A DNA stretch of 64,000 nucleotides from UBA10347 sp905182135. Its GTDB lineage: Bacteria > Actinomycetota > Acidimicrobiia > Acidimicrobiales > UBA10347. The DNA lies in assembly GCA_963925805.1 (NCBI GenBank), contig CAWUSE010000027.1:55361-119360 (forward strand), read 5' to 3'. Within the stretch, counting starts at the first letter, position 1. Every line of letters begins with the position of its first letter. The notes beneath the pieces are model-generated. The model was not told where the DNA came from. It ran no database searches and saw only the letters and a program-made list of their open reading frames with translations. This document shows, piece after piece, positions 53,751-62,405 of the stretch. A program made the translations under genes and the position numbers.

Positions 53751-56600
53751 ATGACAGCAGCAACTGCCAGTAACGACATGCTCGAGACTGTCCCTGCCGC
53801 TCTCGGCCGCGGCATTGTCGTCGCAGCTGGTGCTGAGATTCCGGCACCGTTCAGCTCCATCGAGATTGTCGAACTCACCGATGCTGTGCTCGCAGACGGC
53901 CCGACACTCGAGGCACTCATCCTCACTCTCCATCTGCATTGGGTACGTCGAGAACCGGTTGTCATCCGATGGGGAATCGAGAGCGACGCATGGTCAAAGC
54001 TAGAGACGACTCCCCGCGATGTCTGGTCGATCGATGCCGACTTCCTGTTTCCGCTCGAACGGCTGCGCTTCCTTCTCTTCGCCAACAACTACGACATGCG
54101 CGCACCAGCAATAAAATGGTGGTTTGGGGCCAAGGCCGAACGACTTGTGCAGGCAACCATCGCCGGACCCGCGGACGTCCTGCTTCGCGACGGGACCCCT
54201 GCCTGGGTCGACGGTGGCCCCACCGGCCCCGTTGAGCCAGTCGGCCACACCGTCATTTCGGGCGAAGAAGTCGAAACCGGGCGAATCGTGCACATCGACC
54301 GTTCCTACTCCACCTCTGACGAAGCACTCGCCGGCGATCAGCGCACGGCGACCTTGCACCCCGCGGGCGCCGCCCGGGTCATCGCCCCGGCCGGGTCGGG
54401 TAAGACGCGCACCATGGCAGCACGGCTTCGCCATTTGCTCGACGACCGCGGGTTGTCGCCCGAAAGCGTGATCGCTGTTGCCTACAACAAACGCGCCGCT
54501 GCCGAGCTTGCTGGGCGTGCTGGGGTCGCCAGTAATACGGTCCGCACCGTGCACTCCCTGGGCTGGGCGATCCTACGTGAAGGTCGCCCTGGCATTGGAC
54601 TGCTCGACGAACAGGGCCAACGCCAGATCCTGGACGAGCTGTTGTCGGTGAACTGGCAAGCAAACAAGGACCCCATGGCCGTCTACCTCGAGGCGCTCAA
54701 CCTGGCACGCCTGGGCCTCGAGAGTCCAGCATCGGTCGAAGCGTCGGGCGACGACCTTGACGGGTTCGCCTCCTGCTTCGACGACTACCGACGCCGCATC
54801 TACGAAAATGGTCAGGTCGACTTCACCGAACAAATTTACGGCGCCATCGAAGTCCTACTTCGCGACGGCCAACTGCGACAACGCTGGCAACGCCGATGTC
54901 GACACCTGCTCATCGACGAGTTTCAGGATCTGACGCCCGCGTATGTGCTGTTGCTTCGTTTACTCGCTTCACCCCGGCTGCAGGTCTTTGGCGTGGGCGA
55001 CGACGATCAGGTTCTCTACGCCTACAGCGGCGCTGACCCACACTTCCTGATCGAGTACGACACTTGGTTTCCGGGCGCTACAAAGTACGCCCTCAAAACC
55101 AACTACCGCTGTCCCCAACCTGTCGTACAGGCCGCCACCAACCTGCTCTCATACAACCGCATCCGCGTGCCAAAGACGATCAACGCCGGCCCCAACGCAA
55201 TCCAGGATGCAACCGCGCTCGATGTGCGCAAGCATCCCAGTGGCGAACTGGCAGTCGAAGCAGCCGATCAGATCACCGCATGGCTCGAGAGCGGAGTCGA
55301 ACCGCACGACATTGCCGTACTGACTCGGGTGAATGCGAGCCTGATTCCAATAAAGGCAGCGCTCGTCGATCGAGGCATACCTACCCAAGACGAGCTCTCG
55401 GGCAACTCTCTCAATCGGTCGATGGTCCGCGCCCTCTTCGCATGGATCCGTCTCGGCCAAGCGCCCGACAAGGCCAAGCGCTCCGACGTTCTCGAAGCCA
55501 TCCGCAGACCAAGCCGGGGACTCAACGGCGTCGCTAACTCGACCAGCTTGCCGACAACGATGACATTGCAACGCCTGCGCGAAGCATCCGACGCTATGCA
55601 AGAGCGCCATGCAACGAAGTGGCTCAAGTTCTGCGACGACATCGCGGCGATAGGCCGGGCCACCAAAACCGGCGACAGCCGATCTGCAGTGAAAGCAGTA
55701 CTTAATGCGGCCGGGCTCATCTCTTCTGCACAGAGTCTTGATCGAAGTAGTCGACAGCTAAACAAGCCAGCCCACGAAGACGACCTGGCTGCACTAGAGC
55801 GGGCCGCAGCAATCCATCCCGATCTTGCGACATTTGAATCGTGGCTGCAATCCACCATGGACCGCCCGCAGACCAAGAGTGGCGTCATGTTGTCCTCTGT
55901 CCACCGGGTCAAAGGCATGGAATGGCCCCGGGTCATCGTGCTGGGCGCAGACGACGGCGCTCTACCCCACCGACTTTGCGACGATGTCGAAGAGGAACGC
56001 CGGATCTTCCACGTGGCCATCACTCGTTGCCAAGAACAAGTCGTGATCCTTGCCGACGCCGCCCAGCCAAGCCCGTTCATCGCAGAGCTCGCGTCGGAAG
56101 CGCCGCCGATACAAGAACGCCGCCGTTCCACTGAAGTGTTCCCTCGGGCGAAGCGGCCCACTGGCTCGAAACGGTCGTCAAACTCGCCGGGATCTGACAT
56201 CTCTGTCGGCGACACCGTCGCTGTATCGGGTGGAATCGAAGGGCAAGTGATGTATCTGAGCAACAGCGACGTTGCTCTCAAAACCCCATCTGGCGCACAG
56301 ATGGTATTCCCTATCGCCGAGATCAGCCACATCGTCGAGAAAGCCTCGAGCGGTGTCGACGAAGCACCACTGTCCGAGGCCGACGAAACAATGTTTGAGG
56401 TCCTGCGCTCGTGGCGATCCGAGATCGCAACCGCACGCGGCGTACCGCCCTACGTCGTGTTCCACGATGCCACCTTGCGTGCCATCGCCAGGGCCAAACC
56501 AGAGACCGAGCAGGAACTCATCGCCATCTCCGGCATCGGCCCAGCAAAGCTCGAAAACTACGGCGATGACGTGCTCGACGTCGTCGCGTCAGCGCTGTAA
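53751..56600 (+). CDS. UvrD/Rep-type SF1A helicase with HRDC domain and an unrecognised N-terminal domain
   Basis: This 949-residue ATP-dependent DNA helicase has Walker A APAGSGKTRTM at about 212, LLIDEFQDLTPAY (Walker B), GDDDQVLYAYSGAD, TNYRCPQPVVQAA, SSVHRVKGMEWPRVIV and FHVAITRCQEQVV. A small beta domain (GDTVAVSGGIEGQVMYL) and a C-terminal HRDC domain (from about 865) follow. The first 195 or so residues, with RFLLFANNYDMR, match no domain I know, but the same segment survives as a broken copy at 48832-49056. ATG 53751 begins MTAATASNDMLET; the frame extends to 53634. No SOS box is visible upstream. Confidence 0.9.
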   Translation: MTAATASNDMLETVPAALGRGIVVAAGAEIPAPFSSIEIVELTDAVLADGPTLEALILTLHLHWVRREPVVIRWGIESDAWSKLETTPRDVWSIDADFLFPLERLRFLLFANNYDMRAPAIKWWFGAKAERLVQATIAGPADVLLRDGTPAWVDGGPTGPVEPVGHTVISGEEVETGRIVHIDRSYSTSDEALAGDQRTATLHPAGAARVIAPAGSGKTRTMAARLRHLLDDRGLSPESVIAVAYNKRAAAELAGRAGVASNTVRTVHSLGWAILREGRPGIGLLDEQGQRQILDELLSVNWQANKDPMAVYLEALNLARLGLESPASVEASGDDLDGFASCFDDYRRRIYENGQVDFTEQIYGAIEVLLRDGQLRQRWQRRCRHLLIDEFQDLTPAYVLLLRLLASPRLQVFGVGDDDQVLYAYSGADPHFLIEYDTWFPGATKYALKTNYRCPQPVVQAATNLLSYNRIRVPKTINAGPNAIQDATALDVRKHPSGELAVEAADQITAWLESGVEPHDIAVLTRVNASLIPIKAALVDRGIPTQDELSGNSLNRSMVRALFAWIRLGQAPDKAKRSDVLEAIRRPSRGLNGVANSTSLPTTMTLQRLREASDAMQERHATKWLKFCDDIAAIGRATKTGDSRSAVKAVLNAAGLISSAQSLDRSSRQLNKPAHEDDLAALERAAAIHPDLATFESWLQSTMDRPQTKSGVMLSSVHRVKGMEWPRVIVLGADDGALPHRLCDDVEEERRIFHVAITRCQEQVVILADAAQPSPFIAELASEAPPIQERRRSTEVFPRAKRPTGSKRSSNSPGSDISVGDTVAVSGGIEGQVMYLSNSDVALKTPSGAQMVFPIAEISHIVEKASSGVDEAPLSEADETMFEVLRSWRSEIATARGVPPYVVFHDATLRAIARAKPETEQELIAISGIGPAKLENYGDDVLDVVASAL

Positions 56601-56688
56601 CCACCACGACCCACAACCAGCCACCCGCCACCGCATCGGCCCTGCATCAACCGCTGAAACGGTCTGAAGCCATCGCCGACATCAGCCA

Positions 56689-57597
56689 CTAAGGGTTGGC
56701 TTGCAGGAACTGCCGAATACTGGCAACCAGTATTTCAGGGGCATCTTCCTGACAGAAGTGGCCAACGCCCTCGAGCTCGACCACGGGACTGGTTGGCCAG
56801 ATGCCACGAAAGTCAGCGATAGCTCGCTGGGGGTCTATGCCCTTGTCTGCCATTCCTTCCAGCAAAATGGCAGGCTTCGAGGCAAGCGCTGGCACCCCCG
56901 CCGCACCAGCTAGTACGTAGTCACGGATACGAGCGAGGTACACGTCGATCGGGAACTCATAGCCGCCGATTGCACTGTCCCAATCCGGAAACGGCTCCGA
57001 ATACGCCCGGATCCACGTGTCGTCGACCTTGCGCACGTCAAAGCCGATGATCTTCATGACCGAGAGCACCGTGGATCCCAGGTTGCGCAACACCTGCTCG
57101 GTGCGCCCATTCTCTAGACCTTCACCAATCCACCGTAACCATGGTGCCTCGTTCGGGCTGGGGAGGTCTTTGCTGTTTCCGCCGTAGCCGTTCAAAGTAT
57201 TCATGTACACCAAGCGCTTGACTCGATCAGGGTTGCGCACGGTGTACGCGGTGCCGATGGGGCCACCCCAGTCTTGAATCACAAAAGTGATGTCTCGCAA
57301 ATCCAGATGCTCGATCAATGCAGCCAGATTCTCGGTATGGCTCTGCAGCGTGTATTCACGATCCTGGGGCGTGCCACTCTTGCCGAAGCCCATGTGATCA
57401 GGAACGATGACCCGGTTGTGTTTCGACAAGGGACCAATCATGTGGCGATACAAATACCCCCAGGTCGGCTGGCCATGTAGGCAGATGATGGGTTCGCCCT
57501 CGCCCTGGTCCACGTAGTGCTGGCGAAATCCTGCACCGTCGAAGAACTGGGCAGAAAAAGGCCACGTGCCGTCAAAGGTCTCGTCTGCTGCGATCAT
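56689..57597 (-). CDS. Haloalkane dehalogenase-like alpha/beta hydrolase
   Basis: This 302-residue protein has the HLD layout: HGQPTWGYLYRHM (oxyanion region), nucleophile Asp followed by Trp in VIQDWGGPIG, and the catalytic His in GVGHFCQEDAPE. In true dehalogenases the nucleophile is Asp followed by a halide-binding Trp, as here. A second halide-binding residue (Asn or Trp) is not certain, so epoxide hydrolase or another role is possible. ATG 57597 is chosen over TTG 57624. Confidence 0.82.
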   Translation of the reverse strand: MIAADETFDGTWPFSAQFFDGAGFRQHYVDQGEGEPIICLHGQPTWGYLYRHMIGPLSKHNRVIVPDHMGFGKSGTPQDREYTLQSHTENLAALIEHLDLRDITFVIQDWGGPIGTAYTVRNPDRVKRLVYMNTLNGYGGNSKDLPSPNEAPWLRWIGEGLENGRTEQVLRNLGSTVLSVMKIIGFDVRKVDDTWIRAYSEPFPDWDSAIGGYEFPIDVYLARIRDYVLAGAAGVPALASKPAILLEGMADKGIDPQRAIADFRGIWPTSPVVELEGVGHFCQEDAPEILVASIRQFLQANP

Positions 57598-57844
57598 CTT
57601 CTCAGCATGGCACGCGTGCTTCAACGAACAGAAGTGACCCGTCTGCCGATCGCACTTGACGGCAAGCGTCTCCGTTCACCATGTGAGAAGGCCAAATGCG
57701 AAGCGACCCAGCGGGTGTGGCAGCCGTTGCTGTCTTCTCAACTGCGTCGCGTCAGTTGGTTGACCAGGCAATGCTGCTGGGCTCGATTCTGCCCGGTTCG
57801 CTCCTGATCTTCTGTTATTGCTTCAATGTTAATATTTAGTTGTA

Positions 57845-57860
57845 TCGAACTGGTGTTCGG
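57845..57860 (+). promoter_or_regulatory. SOS box (LexA site) upstream of DUF222/HNH gene
   Basis: The sequence tcgaac-tggt-gttcgg matches the actinobacterial LexA consensus TCGAAC-N4-GTTCGA at 11 of 12 positions. It lies 117 bases before the ATG at 57977 in an AT-rich stretch. LexA would repress the gene until DNA damage. The rest of the gap 57598-57976 holds no supported gene. Confidence 0.75.
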
Positions 57861-57976
57861 GATAAGGTAATAGAGCATCTCTGGTGCCGGACGTCTTTAG
57901 CCGTTATCTCTAGACCTTGCTCTTTGAGAGACTTTGCTCTCCGAGCCCCTCACTCCTATCGATTTCTGTTGTGTCG

Positions 57977-59260
57977 ATGACTGCTGCTGTGCGCTCATAT
58001 CTTGATCCTGCGATCACCTCGTTAACCGAGGTTGTCAATGCAGGTGCGCCGTCACTCGGGTCATCAAAGCACGCTGTGGCTGAGATCCAAGCTGTCGAGC
58101 AGACTCGTCGATTGGCGGCGATCGCAGCGGTCGATCTGTTGGCTCAGATCGACGCCAGTCGCACGTTCTATGACCACGGCCATGTCAGCGCCCGCGTCAT
58201 GTTCGAACACGTCGCCGGCGTATCAAGCGCCGAGTCCCATCGCCTAGACCAAATCCGTCGCATGATCATCGACGCCGCGCTGATCGCCGCTGTATGGCGC
58301 AAAGCCGACCTCTCCGTCGACAAAGCCGCTCTGTTAGGCAGGACGTTCGCGAACCCTCGTACCCGTGACCGGTTCCTGATCGACCAAAAATGGTTCCTTA
58401 AACAAGCCCATCGTTACGGCATGCACCGACTTACCAAAAAGGTGGCTCGCTGGCTCGAAGTCCACGACAGCGACGGCCCTGAACCCGCAGCGGACCCATC
58501 CTTTGGCCGACGCCGAGCCTGGTTGTCACAGGATCACTTCAGCAAGGTCTGGAAGCTTGATGCCCAGTTGGGCTCCTTGCAAGGTTCCTCGTTCAACCAA
58601 GTCTTCCGGGCCTATGTACAAGCCGAATTTAACCACGATTGGTCCCAAGCCGAAAAGATCCACGGTGCAGATACATGCACAGACCTGCTGGCGCGTTCGA
58701 ACGAACAACGTTGTGCTGACGCCCTCTGTCAAATTGCCATCGATGCCGCCAACAGCGACAAGCCGTCGGCCCCGGTGAAACGAGTCCACAACATCGTGTG
58801 GACCGCCGACGCATACGAAGAACTCCTCCGTCGCTGGATCAACGCTCCCGCCCGCCTGCTCGATCCCGATACGTACAACATCACCGATATCGATGGACAC
58901 CCAATCGCCGCTCAAGCAGCATTTGCCGACAGTCTGGTATCGAGCCTGCGGCGAGTCGTGCAGAATGCTTCCGGGGTCACCATTGACATGAGCTCCGAAA
59001 CTCGGTTGTTCACCGGCCTCGCCCGTCTCGGCGTCGTCCTCGCCACCGCCGAGTGCTACTGGCCCGGCTGTCATGTGCCAACAAGCCGCTGCCACATAGA
59101 TCACTTGAAACCCGCAGCCCGGGGCGGGCTCACCAACCAACTCAATGGCCTGCCTTCATGCCCGAGACACAACTGGCTCAAAGAACGCGGTTACACCGTC
59201 CACCGCCAACCCGACAGAGACATCACCATCACCACCCCCAACGGCGACACCATCAGGTGA
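57977..59260 (+). CDS. DUF222 and HNH endonuclease domain protein (13E12 repeat family-like)
   Basis: This 427-residue protein has an N-terminal DUF222-type helical region (YLDPAITSLTEVV onward) and a C-terminal HNH nuclease: CYWPGC, then RCHIDHLKPAARGG (catalytic His about 372) and LPSCPRHN, giving zinc-binding Cys pairs. This architecture is multicopy in actinobacteria, including the M. tuberculosis 13E12 family, some of whose members carry SOS boxes. An SOS box is present here too. ATG 57977 is chosen; the frame runs to 57917. A role in mobile DNA or DNA damage response is inferred. Confidence 0.88.
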   Translation: MTAAVRSYLDPAITSLTEVVNAGAPSLGSSKHAVAEIQAVEQTRRLAAIAAVDLLAQIDASRTFYDHGHVSARVMFEHVAGVSSAESHRLDQIRRMIIDAALIAAVWRKADLSVDKAALLGRTFANPRTRDRFLIDQKWFLKQAHRYGMHRLTKKVARWLEVHDSDGPEPAADPSFGRRRAWLSQDHFSKVWKLDAQLGSLQGSSFNQVFRAYVQAEFNHDWSQAEKIHGADTCTDLLARSNEQRCADALCQIAIDAANSDKPSAPVKRVHNIVWTADAYEELLRRWINAPARLLDPDTYNITDIDGHPIAAQAAFADSLVSSLRRVVQNASGVTIDMSSETRLFTGLARLGVVLATAECYWPGCHVPTSRCHIDHLKPAARGGLTNQLNGLPSCPRHNWLKERGYTVHRQPDRDITITTPNGDTIR

Positions 59261-59267
59261 CATCGCG

Positions 59268-59286
59268 GGTCGGGCGCGCCCTGACC
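59268..59286. terminator. GC-rich hairpin between convergent HNH and dehydrogenase genes
   Basis: The palindrome gggcgcgccc (59272-59281) is extended by ggtc and gacc on the outside with one bulged base. It begins 7 bases after the HNH stop. A possible bidirectional terminator; no T-tract. Confidence 0.4.
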
Positions 59287-59322
59287 TGCTGAGCACCTCG
59301 GACCAGCCAGGCGCACCTGCGG

Positions 59323-60240
59323 TTAGGGGTACTCGATGCCAGTCAATTCCTGACTGACGTCCCACAGCTGTTCAGCCATGGCGGGGTTGTTGGCGTTGGC
59401 CGAAGCGCTGACTCTCGTCGCCCTGCCCCGGACCTCACCCCTACCGCTTGGCCCGAAATACTCCCCACCTGTAACAGATGGATCAGTAGCGGCTCTCAAG
59501 GTGGGCTGGGCTCCAGCAGCGGCATCTTGCAGCGCAACCTTTGCAAGCAGCTTGAGCGGCTGCATGAAGATGTTGGCCAACAAGTGATCGCCGAGCTCAG
59601 TTGAGGAGACACCTGGGTGAGCCGCCACCGACATGACGTCGACTTCGGCGGCCTGGCAGCGTCGTCGCAATTCAAAAGCAAACAACAGGTTCGCCAGTTT
59701 CGATCGGCTGTAGGCGGCCTTGGGCCGATAAGACTGGTCAGACATCAGATCGTCGAAGTCGATAGTTCCCGACCGGTGCGCCAGGCTGCTCACCGTCACG
59801 ACCCGCGCTTCATCGGTCGATGCCAATCGTTCGAAAAGGCGACCCGTGAGCGCGAAGTGGCCAAGGTGATTGGTCCCGAGCTGACTCTCGAAGCCGTCGG
59901 CCGTCAACCCCTTCGGAACCATCATGATGCCGGCATTGTTGATCAACAGGTCGAGCCGGTCATGTCGCTCCGCAAAGGTGTCAGCAAACATTTCAATCGT
60001 GGACAATTCCGCAAGGTCGACCGTGATGACCTCAAGTGACGCGTCCGGCAGATCGATGAGCAGCGCCTGCTTGGCCGCTTCGGCTTTCTGCTGGTTTCGA
60101 CTGGCGATCACCACATGGGCACCATGGCCTGCCAGCGCCTTCGCCGTCTCGTAGCCCAGCCCGGAATTGGCACCGGTGACGATCGCCACGCGCCCAGAGA
60201 TGTCCGCCATACCAGCCACCGTCCAACCTGGGTTTGTCAT
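59323..60240 (-). CDS. Short-chain dehydrogenase, retinol dehydrogenase-like subgroup
   Basis: This 305-residue SDR has TGANSGLGYETAKAL (cofactor), INNAGIM, and the catalytic YSRSKLANLLFAFEL. The YSRSK/SKLAN pattern and the opening PGWTVAGMADISGRVAI match the WW-domain-oxidoreductase/retinol-dehydrogenase-like bacterial group. ATG 60240 fits relatives; ATG 60210 would remove ten residues. It is divergent from the LLM gene at 60391 with a 7-bp tandem repeat between. Substrate unknown. Confidence 0.88.
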   Translation of the reverse strand: MTNPGWTVAGMADISGRVAIVTGANSGLGYETAKALAGHGAHVVIASRNQQKAEAAKQALLIDLPDASLEVITVDLAELSTIEMFADTFAERHDRLDLLINNAGIMMVPKGLTADGFESQLGTNHLGHFALTGRLFERLASTDEARVVTVSSLAHRSGTIDFDDLMSDQSYRPKAAYSRSKLANLLFAFELRRRCQAAEVDVMSVAAHPGVSSTELGDHLLANIFMQPLKLLAKVALQDAAAGAQPTLRAATDPSVTGGEYFGPSGRGEVRGRATRVSASANANNPAMAEQLWDVSQELTGIEYP

Positions 60241-60281
60241 TCCGACAGTGTGCCACCACCGTCCCTCGTGCCTCGCCCCTC

Positions 60282-60327
60282 GTTCCTGGTTCCTGGTTCC
60301 TGGTTCCTGGTTCCTGGTTCCTGGTTC
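60282..60327. repeat. 7-bp tandem repeat, six full copies, in a divergent promoter gap
   Basis: The unit gttcctg is repeated exactly six times from 60282 to 60323, followed by gttc to 60327. It lies between the divergent dehydrogenase start (60240) and LLM start (60391). Copy number changes would shift promoter spacing by 7 bases, so it may vary between strains. Confidence 0.85.
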
Positions 60328-60390
60328 ATCCGCAAAATTCTCATCTGAATTCGAACATCGCTAGAGTCTCATTTGACGCAAGGAGACGAC

Positions 60391-61461
60391 ATGGACGTCG
60401 GAATTCAAACCGTGTTCGCCAGCCACGGCTGGGACAATATGAGCGACGGGCAGGTCTACCGGGAAGAGACAGCCCTGGCACTGCTCGCCGACGAGCTCGG
60501 CTTCGATGTCGTGTGGGCAGCCGAACACCACTTCTACGACTATTCGTTCTGCCCCGACAACACCCAGTGGTTGTCCTCGATCGTCTCACAGACCAAAAAT
60601 GTGGACGTGGGCACCGCTGCCGTGATCATGCCGTGGAACGAACCCCTGCAGGTCGCCGAGAAGATCGCAATGCTCGATCACATCGCCGACGGACGGCTGC
60701 GTTTTGGCATGGGTCGCGGTCTGAGCCGCCGCGAGTACGACCACTTCCGCGGCATCGAGATGGACGAGTCGCGCGGCCGCTTCGACGAGGGTTCAATGAT
60801 GGTGCAAGCCGCGCTTGAAACCGGCTACATCGAAGGCGACGGCCCCTTTTACCCCCAGAAACGCACACCGATCCGGCCGGCCCCCGAGCGATCATTCGCT
60901 GGGCGCACCTACGCCGTTGCATCATCAGATGACTCAGTCGAGGCCGCCGCCCGCCTCGGCGCTTCCATGGTCATGTTTGCCGACCGCTCCTGGTCCGCAC
61001 GCATGCCGTCGATCAACAAGTGGCGAGAGTTGCACCGCGAATTCCACAACACCGAACCTCCCGCACCGCTGATCTGCGACTTCGTCTACTGCCACGAAGA
61101 CCCCGACGTGGCCGCAGAACGCGGTCCGGCCTACATCGCGCCCTATCTCGAGAGCGTGCTCGAACACTACGAAATTATGGGTGACCACTTCCAGGGCCTG
61201 AGCGGCTACGAGGCGTACGCCGGCGCCGCAGGGGCACTTCGTCGCATGGGTGAATCTGGCTTCCTCGAGGGCTTCCTTAGCGCAACTGCCCATGGAACAC
61301 CCGAACAGGTCCTCGAGTCATATCGAGCTCGATGGGAACTAATCGGCCCCTTCGAAGCTGCCCCGGCATTTCGTTTCGGGGGCATTCCATTCGACGAGGC
61401 CGAAGCCAGCATGCGTCTATTCGCCGCCGAGGTCCTACCCGAACTCCAATCCTGGAAGTAA
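60391..61461 (+). CDS. Luciferase-like (LLM) monooxygenase
   Basis: This 356-residue LLM protein has VWAAEHHFYDYSFCPDNTQW (the EHH of luciferase-type enzymes), GTAAVIMPWNEPLQVAEKIA and GRLRFGMGRGLSRREYDHF. ATG 60391 follows AAGGAGA at 5 bases, the best ribosome binding site in this region; TTG 60373 is rejected. It probably uses reduced flavin or F420 to oxidise an unknown substrate. Confidence 0.88.
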   Translation: MDVGIQTVFASHGWDNMSDGQVYREETALALLADELGFDVVWAAEHHFYDYSFCPDNTQWLSSIVSQTKNVDVGTAAVIMPWNEPLQVAEKIAMLDHIADGRLRFGMGRGLSRREYDHFRGIEMDESRGRFDEGSMMVQAALETGYIEGDGPFYPQKRTPIRPAPERSFAGRTYAVASSDDSVEAAARLGASMVMFADRSWSARMPSINKWRELHREFHNTEPPAPLICDFVYCHEDPDVAAERGPAYIAPYLESVLEHYEIMGDHFQGLSGYEAYAGAAGALRRMGESGFLEGFLSATAHGTPEQVLESYRARWELIGPFEAAPAFRFGGIPFDEAEASMRLFAAEVLPELQSWK

Positions 61462-61525
61462 CCGGGTAAATCGCCCAGAAGACCACCCAGCATTGAACCT
61501 CTCGGCACTAATGGCGTCCTGGTAC

Positions 61526-62398
61526 TCAGTTCGCCGCAATAACGAACCGGGTGCCAAAGGCCGTTACCTCGGCGCCAAATGGGCCGTGCAGGTCAGAATC
61601 CAGACCACGCGCTGCCAGAAGCTGAGCAGAATAAGCAGGGGCATCGGCGGACAGCACTAACGCCACCATGCCCTGCCCCTTGTCCCGCAAATGCGATGCG
61701 ACCGCAGCCGCAAAGGGGCGACTCTCATCCAGCGGTGAAACCAGCTCGATCGCTGCACCCCAAGCAGCGGTAGCGCTGGCAACTAGCACCCCACGCTCAG
61801 CGTCAGGCTCAGCATGGGTCACGTCCAGACCAAGACCATGGCTATAGGCCTTGGCCGCAACAGACGCATCGTCGGTCGCCATGATCACTCGCACGATTCC
61901 CGACAGTCGGGGTGCTTCGGCAGTTGGCTCGTCGGGTTGACTCACAGATCCCGTTGGATAGACCCGCATGAGCACACCATGGGTCGAGCTCGGATGCAGG
62001 TCGCGACCAGTTGCACCAGTCATCAATGGCAACACGTTCATCCCGCGCAGTGCAAGCTCGTCAGCCTCGGCATTGGGATCGTCGGCCTCGAGCATGAGCG
62101 CATAGAGGCCAGTTCCCCGACGGTCCAGGAATCGGTTCAACGCCAGGCTCAAGGGCGCGTCTGGATCGCTCGGAGCCATCAGTTCCACATTGCTGCCCCC
62201 CAACGGTTGGCACATGCCGACATGGGCACCAAGTTCGGGCACTGTGCGGTCAGACATGTCGTTGACATGCATGCCAAAGACCGTGCGGAACGTCTCAACC
62301 GCAACGAGGTACTCGGCTGCAGTCATAGCGATGGCGATTCGAGGAAGCCCATTGATCATGCCCCAGCCTGGCCGCTGCGGGTCGGTCAAAGCAATCAC
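61526..62398 (-). CDS. Glyoxalase/VOC superfamily protein with two VOC modules
   Basis: This 290-residue protein has two related halves: GLPRIAIAMTAAEYLVAVET onward and SGIVRVIMATDDASVAAKAY onward, each with a beta-alpha-beta-beta-beta VOC pattern (GLYALMLEADDP, GMVALVLSADAP). Metal ligands are not obvious. GTG 62398 is chosen because GAAGG precedes it and it begins 7 bases after the MOSC gene stop; a longer frame from 62545 would overlap that gene. Likely co-expressed with the MOSC gene. Function unknown. Confidence 0.82.
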   Translation of the reverse strand: MIALTDPQRPGWGMINGLPRIAIAMTAAEYLVAVETFRTVFGMHVNDMSDRTVPELGAHVGMCQPLGGSNVELMAPSDPDAPLSLALNRFLDRRGTGLYALMLEADDPNAEADELALRGMNVLPLMTGATGRDLHPSSTHGVLMRVYPTGSVSQPDEPTAEAPRLSGIVRVIMATDDASVAAKAYSHGLGLDVTHAEPDAERGVLVASATAAWGAAIELVSPLDESRPFAAAVASHLRDKGQGMVALVLSADAPAYSAQLLAARGLDSDLHGPFGAEVTAFGTRFVIAAN

Positions 62399-62405
62399 AA
62401 GGCCT

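Noticed and set aside
60282..60327. CRISPR-like array.
   Set aside because: Units are 7 bases with no spacers; it is a simple tandem repeat. No array with 25-40 base repeats and spacers was seen anywhere.
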